Below the pieces are notes generated by a model, which was not told the DNA's origin, ran no database searches, and worked only from the letters and a program-made list of their open reading frames with translations. A stretch of DNA of 16,412 bases from Lentisphaerota bacterium. Its GTDB lineage: Bacteria > Verrucomicrobiota > Kiritimatiellia > UBA8416 > JAFGIZ01. The translations under genes were made by a program, and so were the position numbers. Shown here piece after piece: positions 1-7,723 of this stretch; the stretch's first letter is position 1; every line of letters starts with the position of its first letter. The stretch lies in assembly GCA_016929365.1 (NCBI GenBank), contig JAFGIZ010000024.1:1-16412 (forward strand). The letters run 5' to 3'.

Positions 1-230
1 AGCGGCGCTTCGGCAAAGGTCTCCAGGTGCGCCAGGACATAGGCCGCCCGGGCGCCGATAATGCCCGCCACCATCACCCAGAAGAGAAGGTCCGAACAGA
101 AATCCAGTCCGAGCCCCCGGCGACGGCCCAGCCACCACCAGTTGACCAGGCCGGCCAGAAAACCCAGGGCCATCAGGACGCCGTACCAGTGAATCGTCAG
201 GCCGCCCAATCTTACGCAAACGGGGTTCAT
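1..230 (-). CDS. lgt: Prolipoprotein diacylglyceryl transferase, N-terminal part (cut by window edge)
   Basis: Lgt transfers diacylglycerol from phosphatidylglycerol to the lipobox cysteine of preprolipoproteins in the cytoplasmic membrane. About 76 codons are present, reading leftwards from ATG at 230-228. The N-terminus contains the family's HWYGVLMALGFLAG stretch (about residues 14-27, first membrane helix) and a later GIIGARAAYVL segment matching the conserved GxxGAR region. The catalytic Arg region lies outside the window. A second in-frame ATG at 245-243 would add five residues (MATFF). Neither start has a good ribosome binding site; GGCGGA abuts the upstream one and is 14 nt from the downstream one, so the start is uncertain. 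The gene diverges from the kinase gene across 129 bp. A lipoprotein substrate is encoded at 13497-15104. The family call is firm because the WYG and GAR motifs stand in the expected order. Confidence 0.88.
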   Translation of the reverse strand, partial: MNPVCVRLGGLTIHWYGVLMALGFLAGLVNWWWLGRRRGLGLDFCSDLLFWVMVAGIIGARAAYVLAHLETFAEAP

Positions 231-286
231 GAAGAAAGTGGCCATTCCGCCGATTTATTGATAGACATGGGGGCACGTGACATTAA

Positions 287-292
287 ATTCTA
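287..292 (-). promoter_or_regulatory. Possible -10 element for lgt
   Basis: On the minus strand this reads TAGAAT (5 of 6 matches to TATAAT), about 57 nt before the lgt start. No convincing -35 hexamer is found 16-18 bp upstream; the positions hold GCAACG or GGCAAC. It could be an activator-dependent promoter or chance. It lies directly beside the perfect palindrome at 294-310, which would occupy the spacer. Confidence 0.2.
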
Positions 293-293
293 C

Positions 294-310
294 CGTATTC
301 AGCGAATACG
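294..310. repeat. Perfect palindrome in the lgt/kinase divergent region
   Basis: CGTATTC-AGC-GAATACG has perfect 7-bp arms around a 3-bp centre. It lies in the 129-bp intergenic region between two divergent genes, 50 bp before the kinase start. The geometry suits a dimeric regulator's operator. There is no following T-run, and neither flanking gene ends here, so it is not a terminator. Confidence 0.5.
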
Positions 311-359
311 TTGCCCCGCGTTTCCGGCCATGTCAACGTTTTAGCGGACCCGGCATACC

Positions 360-2945
360 ATGACAGACAAGCAATCAACAAGCGGCGGCGCATCGGACCG
401 GGCGTCCGGCATTCTGATCGACTGTGTCGCGACGATGGAATGCAGCCGGTGCGGTTGCCTGATCGATACCCACGCCTTGAATCCGTTTACCGCCGTCACC
501 TGTCCGAGCTGCGGCCATACCGAGACCGTGCCCGGCCGCCTCGGGGATTTCCTGCTTCTGGGACTCATTGGCACCGGCGGCATGGGCGGCGTCTATTACG
601 CCAAGGACGAGAGCCTGGGGCGCTACGTGGCCATCAAAGTCATGCTCGAATCCACGGGCACAGATCCCCAGTTTGTCGAAACGTTCAAACGGGAAGCCCA
701 GGCGGCGGCAAAACTCAACCATCCGCATATTGCGCAGATTTATTCGTTCGGACAGGAAAAAGGCCAGCCGTACATTGTCATGGAGCTTGTCCCCGGCAAA
801 GGGCTGGACACCCTGATGCAGGACGGCAAGCCGCTGGACGAGGCCGTGCTTCTCCAGATCGGCCTCGATATTGCCGAAGGGCTCAAGGCCGCCGACGAAA
901 TCGGCCTGATTCACGGGGACATCAAGCCGGAAAACATCCTGCTTGACGAGAAAAACAACGCCAAGCTGGTGGACTTCGGCATTGCCACCTTTGTCAGCCA
1001 GGCGCAGCCGGAGGGCATCTGGGGAACCCCGTACTATATCGCCCCCGAAAAGGTCAAGCGACAGAAGACGGGCCCGTATTCTGATATCTACAGTCTCGGC
1101 GCCACGCTCTACCACGCGCTGGCCGGGAGGCCCCCTTTCGAAGCGGATACCCCCGTCGAGGTCGTCAAGGCGCGCCTCGAGCATCCGCCGCCGCCCTTGC
1201 GCGATGTCCGGCCGGATATCCACGAAAGCGTTGCCGCCATCATCGAGCGCATGCTCCAGGCCGAGCCCGCAATGCGGTATCCGACCTATTCATCCCTGAT
1301 CAGCGACATGCGGCGCGCCCTGAAGGAGATCGGTCCGCCCCGGGGCGCGGCCGGCAAAGCCAAGAAGGTTTTGATCAAGCGAAAGACCCACAGCGCCTTG
1401 ACGGATGCGCTCAAGGCGCAAACCGGCAATCTGCCGGTCCAGGAACCCGCCGACGCAGCCGGGGAAGCCCCCGCCCCCGATTCCGAGGAAGCCCGGGCGG
1501 CTCGCCGCGCCGCGCGCGCCAAAGCCGCCAGGCGCCTGCTCTTCACGGCGCTTATCCTTGCCGTCCTGGGCGGGCTCGTGTACGGCGCCCTGGAATTCAA
1601 GAAACGCCGCGACGCGCGGCTCGAGGCCCGCCGCCGGGACGTGGCCCTGGCGCTGGCGCGGCGTGACACCGCGGCGTCCGCGGCCGAGCTGGGCCGCGCC
1701 GTGGAGCGCGTTGCCGGGCTGGCCGAAGCCGGGCAGGTGATCGCCCTAGGCGCCAGCAACACCGTGCGGCGGTTGCTCGACCGCCCCCTCTTTTCCGCTC
1801 CGCCGACGGCAGCCGACACGCCGCCCGCCGCCGCGGAACTACCCGCGCCTGCGCCTGCCGCAACCAACGCCGCCCCTCCATCCGCCGTTGTAACCGGCGC
1901 CGTCCCGGCGGCAGCCGTGGCCACCAACGCCGTATCCGAAGCGGCCGCCTCCACCGGCGCCGTCCCGGCGGCAGCCGTGGCCACAAACGTCGTACCCGAA
2001 ACGGCCGTGCCGGCGGCGGCGGACCCGGACGAGCAGGCCCTGCTGGACTGTGCCGGCGCCGCCTGGAAAGGCGCTGCCGCGCTCCGTCTTTCGGCGGCCG
2101 ACGCGCGCGCACTCGAGCGCGAAGCCCGGGAGGCTCTGGATCGGGCTCGCACCGCACCCGCGCCCGCCGCCGCGCAGACCGAAGAGGCCGCCGTGGCCGA
2201 CCGCCTGGCCCGCGTCCGGCGCCTTACGGCAGAGGCGCGCGAAACGTTTGACCGCGTCGACGCAGACGGGCGCCGCGTCTCCGAGCTTGCCACCCGGATC
2301 GAGCGCCGCCGCGAGGAGGAACGCCGCCGCCGCGAGGAGGAAGCGGAACAGCAGCGCCGTGAAGCCGAACGCCGCCGCCGCGATGCCGAACGTCAGGCCC
2401 GCATCGCCGCCGACCGGGCCGCGGTAGCAACCTGGCGCGCGGAACAGGCCGACCGCCTGGCCGCCTACGAATACCGAGAGGCATCGCGTGCAGTTGCCGA
2501 ACGGCTCTCCGAGCTGGAAACCCCCGAGGGGCGCGAGGCCGCGCGCGTCCTGCAGGAACGTTACCGGCGGCTCGACGAGCTCAAAACGTTTATCATCGAA
2601 CAGTTAAACCGGAATCCGTTCCGCTGGGGCTGGGGCTGGGGCGCGGGGGCGCGCGACATTCTCGGCGCCGATGAAACCCACATCCAGGTGCGGGACGAGC
2701 GGATTCCCTGGGACCGCGTCACCGTGGCCCAGATGATGAAATTCATCAATCATTACGTTTCCGGCAGACAGCTCGGCATCCGCACGCGCGGCGAACAGCA
2801 GCTCGCCGCCGCCATCTACTGTTATGAAGCGGTCGGAACGGACCAGGCCCTGGCCGCAGCGCGCAACTTCGCCGCGCGCGCCGTTTCGCTTCTGCCCAAC
2901 CTGGAGAACGAAGTCGAGCGGCTTATGCCGGAGCTGACTGAGTGA
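360..2945 (+). CDS. Transmembrane Ser/Thr protein kinase with N-terminal zinc ribbon (non-RD)
   Basis: This 861-residue protein has a zinc ribbon at residues 28-51 (C28-C31, C48-C51). An STK (Hanks-type) kinase domain covers about 63-325: glycine loop GTGGMGG 71-77, VAIK Lys93, catalytic loop HGDIKPEN 185-192, DFG 205-207 and APE 228-230. The usual HRD Arg is Gly186, so it is a non-RD kinase with Asp187 and Lys189 retained. One membrane helix lies at about 393-411. An Ala/Pro-rich linker with a 20-residue repeat follows (about 480-557), then a charged Arg/Glu coiled coil (about 645-690) and a conserved-looking C-terminal domain containing a WGWGWG stretch. The C-terminal half is probably extracytoplasmic. 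ATG 360 lacks a clear ribosome binding site; Met26 (435) is an alternative that still keeps the zinc ribbon. The stop overlaps the next start by 4 nt, so the two are probably co-translated. Substrate is unknown. Confidence 0.9.
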   Translation: MTDKQSTSGGASDRASGILIDCVATMECSRCGCLIDTHALNPFTAVTCPSCGHTETVPGRLGDFLLLGLIGTGGMGGVYYAKDESLGRYVAIKVMLESTGTDPQFVETFKREAQAAAKLNHPHIAQIYSFGQEKGQPYIVMELVPGKGLDTLMQDGKPLDEAVLLQIGLDIAEGLKAADEIGLIHGDIKPENILLDEKNNAKLVDFGIATFVSQAQPEGIWGTPYYIAPEKVKRQKTGPYSDIYSLGATLYHALAGRPPFEADTPVEVVKARLEHPPPPLRDVRPDIHESVAAIIERMLQAEPAMRYPTYSSLISDMRRALKEIGPPRGAAGKAKKVLIKRKTHSALTDALKAQTGNLPVQEPADAAGEAPAPDSEEARAARRAARAKAARRLLFTALILAVLGGLVYGALEFKKRRDARLEARRRDVALALARRDTAASAAELGRAVERVAGLAEAGQVIALGASNTVRRLLDRPLFSAPPTAADTPPAAAELPAPAPAATNAAPPSAVVTGAVPAAAVATNAVSEAAASTGAVPAAAVATNVVPETAVPAAADPDEQALLDCAGAAWKGAAALRLSAADARALEREAREALDRARTAPAPAAAQTEEAAVADRLARVRRLTAEARETFDRVDADGRRVSELATRIERRREEERRRREEEAEQQRREAERRRRDAERQARIAADRAAVATWRAEQADRLAAYEYREASRAVAERLSELETPEGREAARVLQERYRRLDELKTFIIEQLNRNPFRWGWGWGAGARDILGADETHIQVRDERIPWDRVTVAQMMKFINHYVSGRQLGIRTRGEQQLAAAIYCYEAVGTDQALAAARNFAARAVSLLPNLENEVERLMPELTE
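1893..1984 (+). repeat. In-frame 60-bp direct repeat in the kinase linker
   Basis: A 32-bp identical unit (1893-1924 and 1953-1984) recurs at exactly 60 bp, i.e. 20 codons. It encodes the repeated TGAVPAAAVAT segment in the Ala/Pro-rich linker after the membrane helix. A more diverged copy begins about 60 bp earlier. The period keeps the reading frame, so copy-number change would lengthen or shorten the linker without breaking the kinase. Confidence 0.85.
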
Positions 2946-3934
2946 GAAACGCCATCGCCGAGAGCTTGCCGCTGGCCTGGCTTGTTCTCGGCGGATCCTT
3001 CGCGCTTCTCGCCAAGAGCGCGGATAGCTTCGTCGACAGTTCCGTCTCGCTGGCAAACCGCTTCCGTATTCCGAAACTCATTATCGGCCTGGTTCTCGTT
3101 TCCTTCGCCACCACGACGCCTGAGTTCGCCGTTTCGCTCCTCTCCACCCTGCGCGGACAGCCGTCCATCGCGCTCGGCAACGCCGTCGGATCCATTATCT
3201 GCAACACGGGGCTCGGCCTGTCGCTGTCCGCCGTCTTCGCCGCGGCGGCGATTCCCGTCATTCCGCATGTGATCCGCACGTCCGGCGGGTTTCTCAGCGC
3301 CATGGTTCTGCTCGCTTTCGCCTTTCTCGCCCCGGACCACCGGTTGAGCCGTCCGGAAGGAGCGCTTCTCGTAGTCCTGTACGGCGGCTATATCCTCTTT
3401 CTCTTTTTCCAGCATCAACGCCGCCGCTATCACGACGACATTGATCCTGATGCCGTCGCCGAGTCGCTGTGCGTGTCCGTGCCGCGGCTGGGAATGCTTT
3501 TCGCCCTGAGTCTGACCGGCATCCTGGTCGCCAGCGAGTTTGTCATACTTTCGGCCACCACGGTCGCGCGCGCCCTGCGTATTCCGGAAGGCGGTATTGC
3601 CCTGACGCTCATCGCCTTCGGCTCGTCAGTGCCCGAAATCGCCACGTGTCTCTCCGCCGTGCGGAAAGGCCACGGAGCGCTGGCAGTCGGCAACATCCTC
3701 GGGGCCAACATCATCAATATCTGTTGGGTCGCCGGCGTTCCCGCTCTCGTGCGCGATTTGACGGCGAGTCCCGAAGAGTTTTACTTCATGTTCGGGGCCT
3801 TGTTCGTGATCCTGGGCGCCGCGCTTCTGATGCTCCGCTTGCATTACCGGCTTACCCGGCGGCAGGGCGCCGTGCTGCTGGTGCTGTACGCATTGCATCT
3901 GGCCGGTTTTTTTTACTGGTTCACGCCCCGTTGA
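2942..3934 (+). CDS. CaCA-family Na+/Ca2+ exchanger-like membrane antiporter (YrbG-type)
   Basis: This is a 330-residue, highly hydrophobic protein with about ten membrane segments and the two inverted alpha-repeats of the calcium/cation antiporter superfamily. Alpha-1 (about residues 55-90) reads ATTTPEF...IALGNAVGS with Glu61 and Asn80. Alpha-2 (about 225-262) reads FGSSVPEI...LAVGNILGAN with Glu232 and Asn251. The paired Glu and Asn residues are those that bind cations in this family. Length fits bacterial YrbG-like members (about 320-330). The start is GTG at 2942, whose first four bases overlap the kinase stop (GTGA), with GGAG 8 nt upstream. Known relatives exchange Ca2+ for Na+ or H+; the ion here cannot be read from sequence. 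The tight coupling suggests the kinase controls or senses something linked to this transporter, which is inference. Confidence 0.85.
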   Translation: MRNAIAESLPLAWLVLGGSFALLAKSADSFVDSSVSLANRFRIPKLIIGLVLVSFATTTPEFAVSLLSTLRGQPSIALGNAVGSIICNTGLGLSLSAVFAAAAIPVIPHVIRTSGGFLSAMVLLAFAFLAPDHRLSRPEGALLVVLYGGYILFLFFQHQRRRYHDDIDPDAVAESLCVSVPRLGMLFALSLTGILVASEFVILSATTVARALRIPEGGIALTLIAFGSSVPEIATCLSAVRKGHGALAVGNILGANIINICWVAGVPALVRDLTASPEEFYFMFGALFVILGAALLMLRLHYRLTRRQGAVLLVLYALHLAGFFYWFTPR

Positions 3935-3974
3935 GATCCGGCTCGCCCGCGCCGCGTCTCCGACCGCAACCCGC

Positions 3975-6275
3975 TCAGTCGATTCCCAGCCAGGCCTGGA
4001 TCGCCGGCGAAAACTTGACCACCACCGGCGAGAACACCACGCTGACCATGGTCATCAACTTGATCAGGATGTTCAGCGACGGACCGCTGGTGTCTTTACA
4101 GGGATCGCCGACGGTATCGCCGACAACGCCCGCTTTATGCGCCTCCGAGCCCTTGCCGCCGTGGGCGCCTTTTTCGATGTACTTTTTCGCGTTGTCCCAG
4201 GCGCCGCCGGCATTGTTCAGCATCGTCGCCAGGACAAAGCCCGTGGTCAGCCCGCCGGCGAGCAAGCCCATGACACCCGGCACGCCGAGAATCAGCCCGC
4301 TCACGACCGGAATCACAATCGCGAGCAGCGACGGCACCAGCATTTCGCGCTGGGCGCCGGCCGTTGAAATGGCCACACAACGCGCGTAGTCCGGCTTATC
4401 GCTGCCGGTCATAATGCCCGGCGTCTCTTTAAACTGCCGGCGGACCTCGTTCACCATCGCGCCGGCCGCCCGTCCCACGGCTTTCATGGTCATGGCGCAA
4501 AACACGAACGCCATCATGGCGCCGACGAACACGCCGCACAGCAGCAGCGGGTTCATGATGTGCAGCGCATAACGGCTTACGAATTCCATGATCCCCGCCT
4601 TGGCGGCTTCCGCCGCCGTGAATCCCATGAACGTGCCGTCTTCCGCGAGACGGCCGACCCAGAGTTTGACTTCTTCGATATAGGCCGCCAGAAGGGCCAT
4701 TGCGGTCAGCGCAGCCGACCCGATGGCAAATCCCTTGCCGGTGGCCGCGGTCGTATTGCCCAACGCGTCGAGCGCGTCGGTGCGCTCGCGCACTTCGGGC
4801 GGTAAGCCCGCCATTTCCGCGTTCCCGCCGGCATTGTCGGCAATCGGGCCGTAGGCGTCCGTCGCCAGCGTTATCCCCAGCGTCGCCAGCATCCCGACGG
4901 CCGCAAACCCGATCCCGTAGAGGCCCATGCCCATATCGGAGAATCCGCCGGCAAAGCCGAACGCGCAGACAATGCCCAGGATAATGGTCACCACCGGTAT
5001 CCCGGTCGAAAACATCCCCGTGGCCAGCCCGTCGATAATCGTGGTCGCCGGCCCCATAACCGCCTGACCGGCAATGCCCCGCGTCGGCGCGTATTCATCC
5101 GACGTATAATACTCCGTGGCCTGTCCGATCACGACGCCCGCCACGAGGCCCGCGATGACGGACCATACCACGCCGCCGGGGATCATCCCCTGCCACGCCA
5201 TAATCGCCAACGCCGCTATAATCAGCACGGAGCTTCCCATGGTACCGAAGAGCAATGCGCGCAAGAGATTCTTCTGTTCGGCGTTCTCCTTGCAACGAAC
5301 CAGAAACATGCCGATGATCGACAACACGGTGCCAATGCCGGCTACGATCATCGGCGCCGTGACCAGCCCCACAGCCTCGCTGATCGCCGCGGCACCGTGT
5401 TCCAGGACCCGGTGCGTGCCAACGGCTGCGCCGAGGGCCGCCGTTGCCAGGATCGAGCCGCAGTAGGACTCGTACAGGTCGGCGCCCATTCCCGCAACGT
5501 CGCCGACATTGTCCCCGACATTGTCCGCAATCGTCGCCGGATTCCGCGGATCGTCTTCCGGGATTCCGGCTTCGACCTTGCCGACGAGGTCGGCGCCGAC
5601 GTCGGCGGCCTTGGTGTAAATACCGCCGCCGACCCGGGCAAAGAGCGCCTGTGTCGACGCCCCCATGCCGAACGTAATCATGGTGGTTGTAATCTGCACG
5701 AGTTTTTCCATCGTGGTGCAGCCGGCCGGCACAAGCGTCATTCCGAATAAGGTCCATCCGTTCGCCATGTGTGCGGGGGTGTAGACCCATTTATCGAGAA
5801 TCAGATACCAGAGGCAGATATCCAGCAGTCCGAACCCGACGACCACCAGGCCCATGACCGCACCGGAACGGAAGGCTACCTGCAACCCGCTGTTAAGGCT
5901 GCGCCGGCATCCTTCCGCCGTCCGCGAGGATGCCGCCGTCGCCGTGCGCATCCCGATATAGCCGCACAGGCCGGAGAAGAACCCGCCCGTCAGAAACGCT
6001 ATCGGCACAAAGGGGTTCTGGATGCCGAAGACCGCGAGCAAGCCCAGTACAAGCAAGAGAACAAGAAAAACCAAGGCGACCACGCGGTATTGACGGCGCA
6101 GGTAGGCCATCGCGCCTTCGCGTACGTGTCCGGCGATTTCACGCATCTTCTCGTTGCCGGGGTTCGATTTTATCATCCGCCGATAGAAAAATCCCGCGAA
6201 TGCCAGGGCCAGCAAGGATGCAATCGGCGCAATCCACCAGGCAGTCGGTATAATCGATACAGGTTGGAGTTCCAT
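3975..6275 (-). CDS. hppA: K+-dependent membrane-bound pyrophosphatase (ion-pumping)
   Basis: The 766-residue protein couples PPi hydrolysis to Na+ or H+ export across the cytoplasmic membrane. Family motifs are intact: DVGADLVGKVE from residue 225, PEDDPRNPATIADNVGDNVGD about 239-259, and near the C-terminus GDTVGDPCKDTSGPSLN, where Cys replaces the usual Phe. Residues Ala510 and Gly513 in GNTTAATGKG mark the K+-dependent subfamily (Lys and Thr occur in K+-independent enzymes). Glu269 in GADLYES occupies the position seen in Na+-pumping members rather than the shifted Glu of plant-type H+ pumps, so Na+ (or dual Na+/H+) transport is likely but unproven. The start is ATG 6275 with AAAGGAG at 6290-6284, 8 nt away. 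It lies 38 bp after dnaN on the same strand and converges with the antiporter gene, leaving a 40-bp gap with no visible terminator. Confidence 0.97.
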   Translation of the reverse strand: MELQPVSIIPTAWWIAPIASLLALAFAGFFYRRMIKSNPGNEKMREIAGHVREGAMAYLRRQYRVVALVFLVLLLVLGLLAVFGIQNPFVPIAFLTGGFFSGLCGYIGMRTATAASSRTAEGCRRSLNSGLQVAFRSGAVMGLVVVGFGLLDICLWYLILDKWVYTPAHMANGWTLFGMTLVPAGCTTMEKLVQITTTMITFGMGASTQALFARVGGGIYTKAADVGADLVGKVEAGIPEDDPRNPATIADNVGDNVGDVAGMGADLYESYCGSILATAALGAAVGTHRVLEHGAAAISEAVGLVTAPMIVAGIGTVLSIIGMFLVRCKENAEQKNLLRALLFGTMGSSVLIIAALAIMAWQGMIPGGVVWSVIAGLVAGVVIGQATEYYTSDEYAPTRGIAGQAVMGPATTIIDGLATGMFSTGIPVVTIILGIVCAFGFAGGFSDMGMGLYGIGFAAVGMLATLGITLATDAYGPIADNAGGNAEMAGLPPEVRERTDALDALGNTTAATGKGFAIGSAALTAMALLAAYIEEVKLWVGRLAEDGTFMGFTAAEAAKAGIMEFVSRYALHIMNPLLLCGVFVGAMMAFVFCAMTMKAVGRAAGAMVNEVRRQFKETPGIMTGSDKPDYARCVAISTAGAQREMLVPSLLAIVIPVVSGLILGVPGVMGLLAGGLTTGFVLATMLNNAGGAWDNAKKYIEKGAHGGKGSEAHKAGVVGDTVGDPCKDTSGPSLNILIKLMTMVSVVFSPVVVKFSPAIQAWLGID

Positions 6276-6313
6276 GGCGCAGTCTCCTTTAGTAGGGCCC
6301 GGCGGTCCGCCGC

Positions 6314-7408
6314 TCAGTTAATCCGCATGGGCATGAGAACATACAGAAACGGCGTGTCGCACTTGATGACACCCGCACTCAGTTCGTCCGAGAGTTCAAA
6401 ATAAATTTCGTCGCTTGCCAGATTCCGGAGCGGATCCATGACATATTCCGGATTGAACGCTACCGTTATGGATTTGCCGCCGTACTTGACCGGAATTTTT
6501 TCTTCCGCTTCGCCTACGTCGGGCGTATTCATCGACAAGAGCAAGTTATTTTTCTCGAAAGTCAGCTTCGCTGCATTCGACTTATCCGACGTTACCAGCG
6601 AAACACGTTTCAGCGCCGTGAGCAAAAGCTCCCGCTCCACGGTGATCCGTTCGCCGGTTTCCGCGGGAATAACCTGCCGGTAGTTGGGATACGTGCCGTC
6701 AATCAGCTTTGAGGCCATGACGATGCCGTTGTATTCAAAAATGACCTGGTTTTCCTTGGCGGATATCTTGACGTCGCCTTCATCCTGCAGCGTATGCAGC
6801 AATTCGTTGATCGCCTTCGTCGGCAGGATCATGTCCTTTTCCGCTTCCTTCGGAAATTCGAGCTCACATTCCACAAGAGCCAGGCGTCGCCCGTCGCTTG
6901 CCACCGTTACCAGTTTTCCGTCTTTGAAACTGATCAGCACTCCGTTCAGCACATACCGGGTTTCATCGGTGGAAACCGCATAGGAACATTTGCGGAGCAT
7001 TTCCTGGAATGCTTTCTGTTCGAGGGTATAGCGATATTTCCCGTCTGCCTTGGGCAACGGAGGAAATTCATCGGCCGAAAGTCCGAGAATCTTGTACCGC
7101 GAGGCGCCGCAACAGACGAGACCAGTATCACGATCATCGAGCTCAATTTCGATAACACTGTCCGGCAATTCGCGGATAATGCTCAAGAGACGGCGGGCGG
7201 GTAACGTTCCCGCTCCCGGTTTCGACACATCCGCTTCCACGGAACAATGAACAGTAACATCAAGGTCGGAGGTTGTGAGGGAAAGCTTTCCCTTTTCGGC
7301 ATTCAGCAGAACGTTTGAGAGAATAGGCAGCGTGCTTCGAATACTGACGACGTTTTGTACAATCTGCAAACCTCCCAGGAGATTTGCCTTGGTGACCTTC
7401 AATTTCAT
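6314..7408 (-). CDS. dnaN: DNA polymerase III beta subunit (sliding clamp)
   Basis: DnaN forms the ring-shaped dimer that tethers DNA polymerase III to DNA. The 364-residue product begins MKLKVTKANLLGGLQIVQNVV and ends in FLYVLMPMRIN, matching the conserved PMR(L/I) tail; three clamp domains of about 120 residues fit the length. I chose ATG 7408 over the in-frame ATG 7426 (MKEGTG added) because GAAGGAGGGG lies at 7424-7415, 6 nt before 7408, and would be inside the longer version. dnaA lies upstream on the same strand across a 435-bp gap, and hppA follows after 38 bp. A candidate promoter is at 7466-7438. The usual downstream recF and gyrB are not here. Confidence 0.97.
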   Translation of the reverse strand: MKLKVTKANLLGGLQIVQNVVSIRSTLPILSNVLLNAEKGKLSLTTSDLDVTVHCSVEADVSKPGAGTLPARRLLSIIRELPDSVIEIELDDRDTGLVCCGASRYKILGLSADEFPPLPKADGKYRYTLEQKAFQEMLRKCSYAVSTDETRYVLNGVLISFKDGKLVTVASDGRRLALVECELEFPKEAEKDMILPTKAINELLHTLQDEGDVKISAKENQVIFEYNGIVMASKLIDGTYPNYRQVIPAETGERITVERELLLTALKRVSLVTSDKSNAAKLTFEKNNLLLSMNTPDVGEAEEKIPVKYGGKSITVAFNPEYVMDPLRNLASDEIYFELSDELSAGVIKCDTPFLYVLMPMRIN

Positions 7409-7437
7409 GCCTGTCCCCTCCTTCAATCAGTTGGCTC

Positions 7438-7466
7438 AAGATAGCCGTACACGTCCCCTTGATCAA
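7438..7466 (-). promoter_or_regulatory. Candidate dnaN promoter
   Basis: The minus strand reads TTGATC (7466-7461), 17 bp, then TATCTT (7443-7438); each hexamer matches 4 of 6 consensus bases. A transcript from here would start near 7431 and carry a leader of about 22 nt with the dnaN ribosome binding site. The -35 overlaps a perfect 12-bp palindrome, CCTTGATCAAGG (7457-7468). Confidence 0.35.
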
Positions 7467-7580
7467 GGACTATCGCCCCGGAAAGGGTGTTTTTGACGGG
7501 TATTGGGATTTTCCCGCGCAAAATTTTGTGACCCCGCCGGATTCGTGGACCGGATTAGCGGAACAACGTAAATCATCAGG

Positions 7581-7626
7581 GTTAATATAAATACGTACAG
7601 TATAGATACTATAGTCTTATTCTTAT
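7581..7626. other. AT-rich putative DNA unwinding element
   Basis: This is the longest strongly AT-rich run seen in the window: 36 of 46 bases are A or T. It includes the small inverted repeat AGTAT-AG-ATACT (7599-7610). It ends 4 bp (GGGG) before the palindromic TGTTCAC pair, the box-GC-AT order found at several bacterial origins. Confidence 0.6.
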
Positions 7627-7630
7627 GGGG

Positions 7631-7647
7631 TGTTCACCGTGTGAACA
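7631..7647. promoter_or_regulatory. Inverted pair of DnaA-box-like sites
   Basis: TGTTCAC and GTGAACA are perfect 7-bp arms separated by CGT. On the minus strand the extended site reads TTGTTCACA (7648-7640). The pair abuts the AT-rich element, which is the expected place for the boxes that load DnaA for strand opening. Confidence 0.55.
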
Positions 7648-7714
7648 AGCGGGGTTTAAACAGTCAGGACGGTGGGTTTGGAACACCCGGATAGGTTAAT
7701 AAGGTTTTCAATAC

Positions 7715-7723
7715 CTGTTCACG
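7715..7723 (+). promoter_or_regulatory. DnaA-box-like site CTGTTCACG
   Basis: This 9-mer is identical to the one on the minus strand at 9415-9407, upstream of dnaA. It is the third copy of the TGTTCAC heptamer in the putative origin. Confidence 0.45.

Noticed and set aside
27..344. Plus-strand open frame of 105 codons
   Set aside because: Antisense to the clearly recognisable lgt N-terminus and low-complexity.
1286..2293. Minus-strand open frame of 335 codons
   Set aside because: Lies opposite the kinase linker and coiled coil; its Ala/Ser/Arg composition mirrors the repeat region.
6300..6312. CGGCGG-T-CCGCCG inverted repeat after dnaN as a terminator
   Set aside because: A 1-nt loop forces unpaired bases, and no T-run follows on the minus strand. 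It may weakly affect transcription but is not a convincing terminator.
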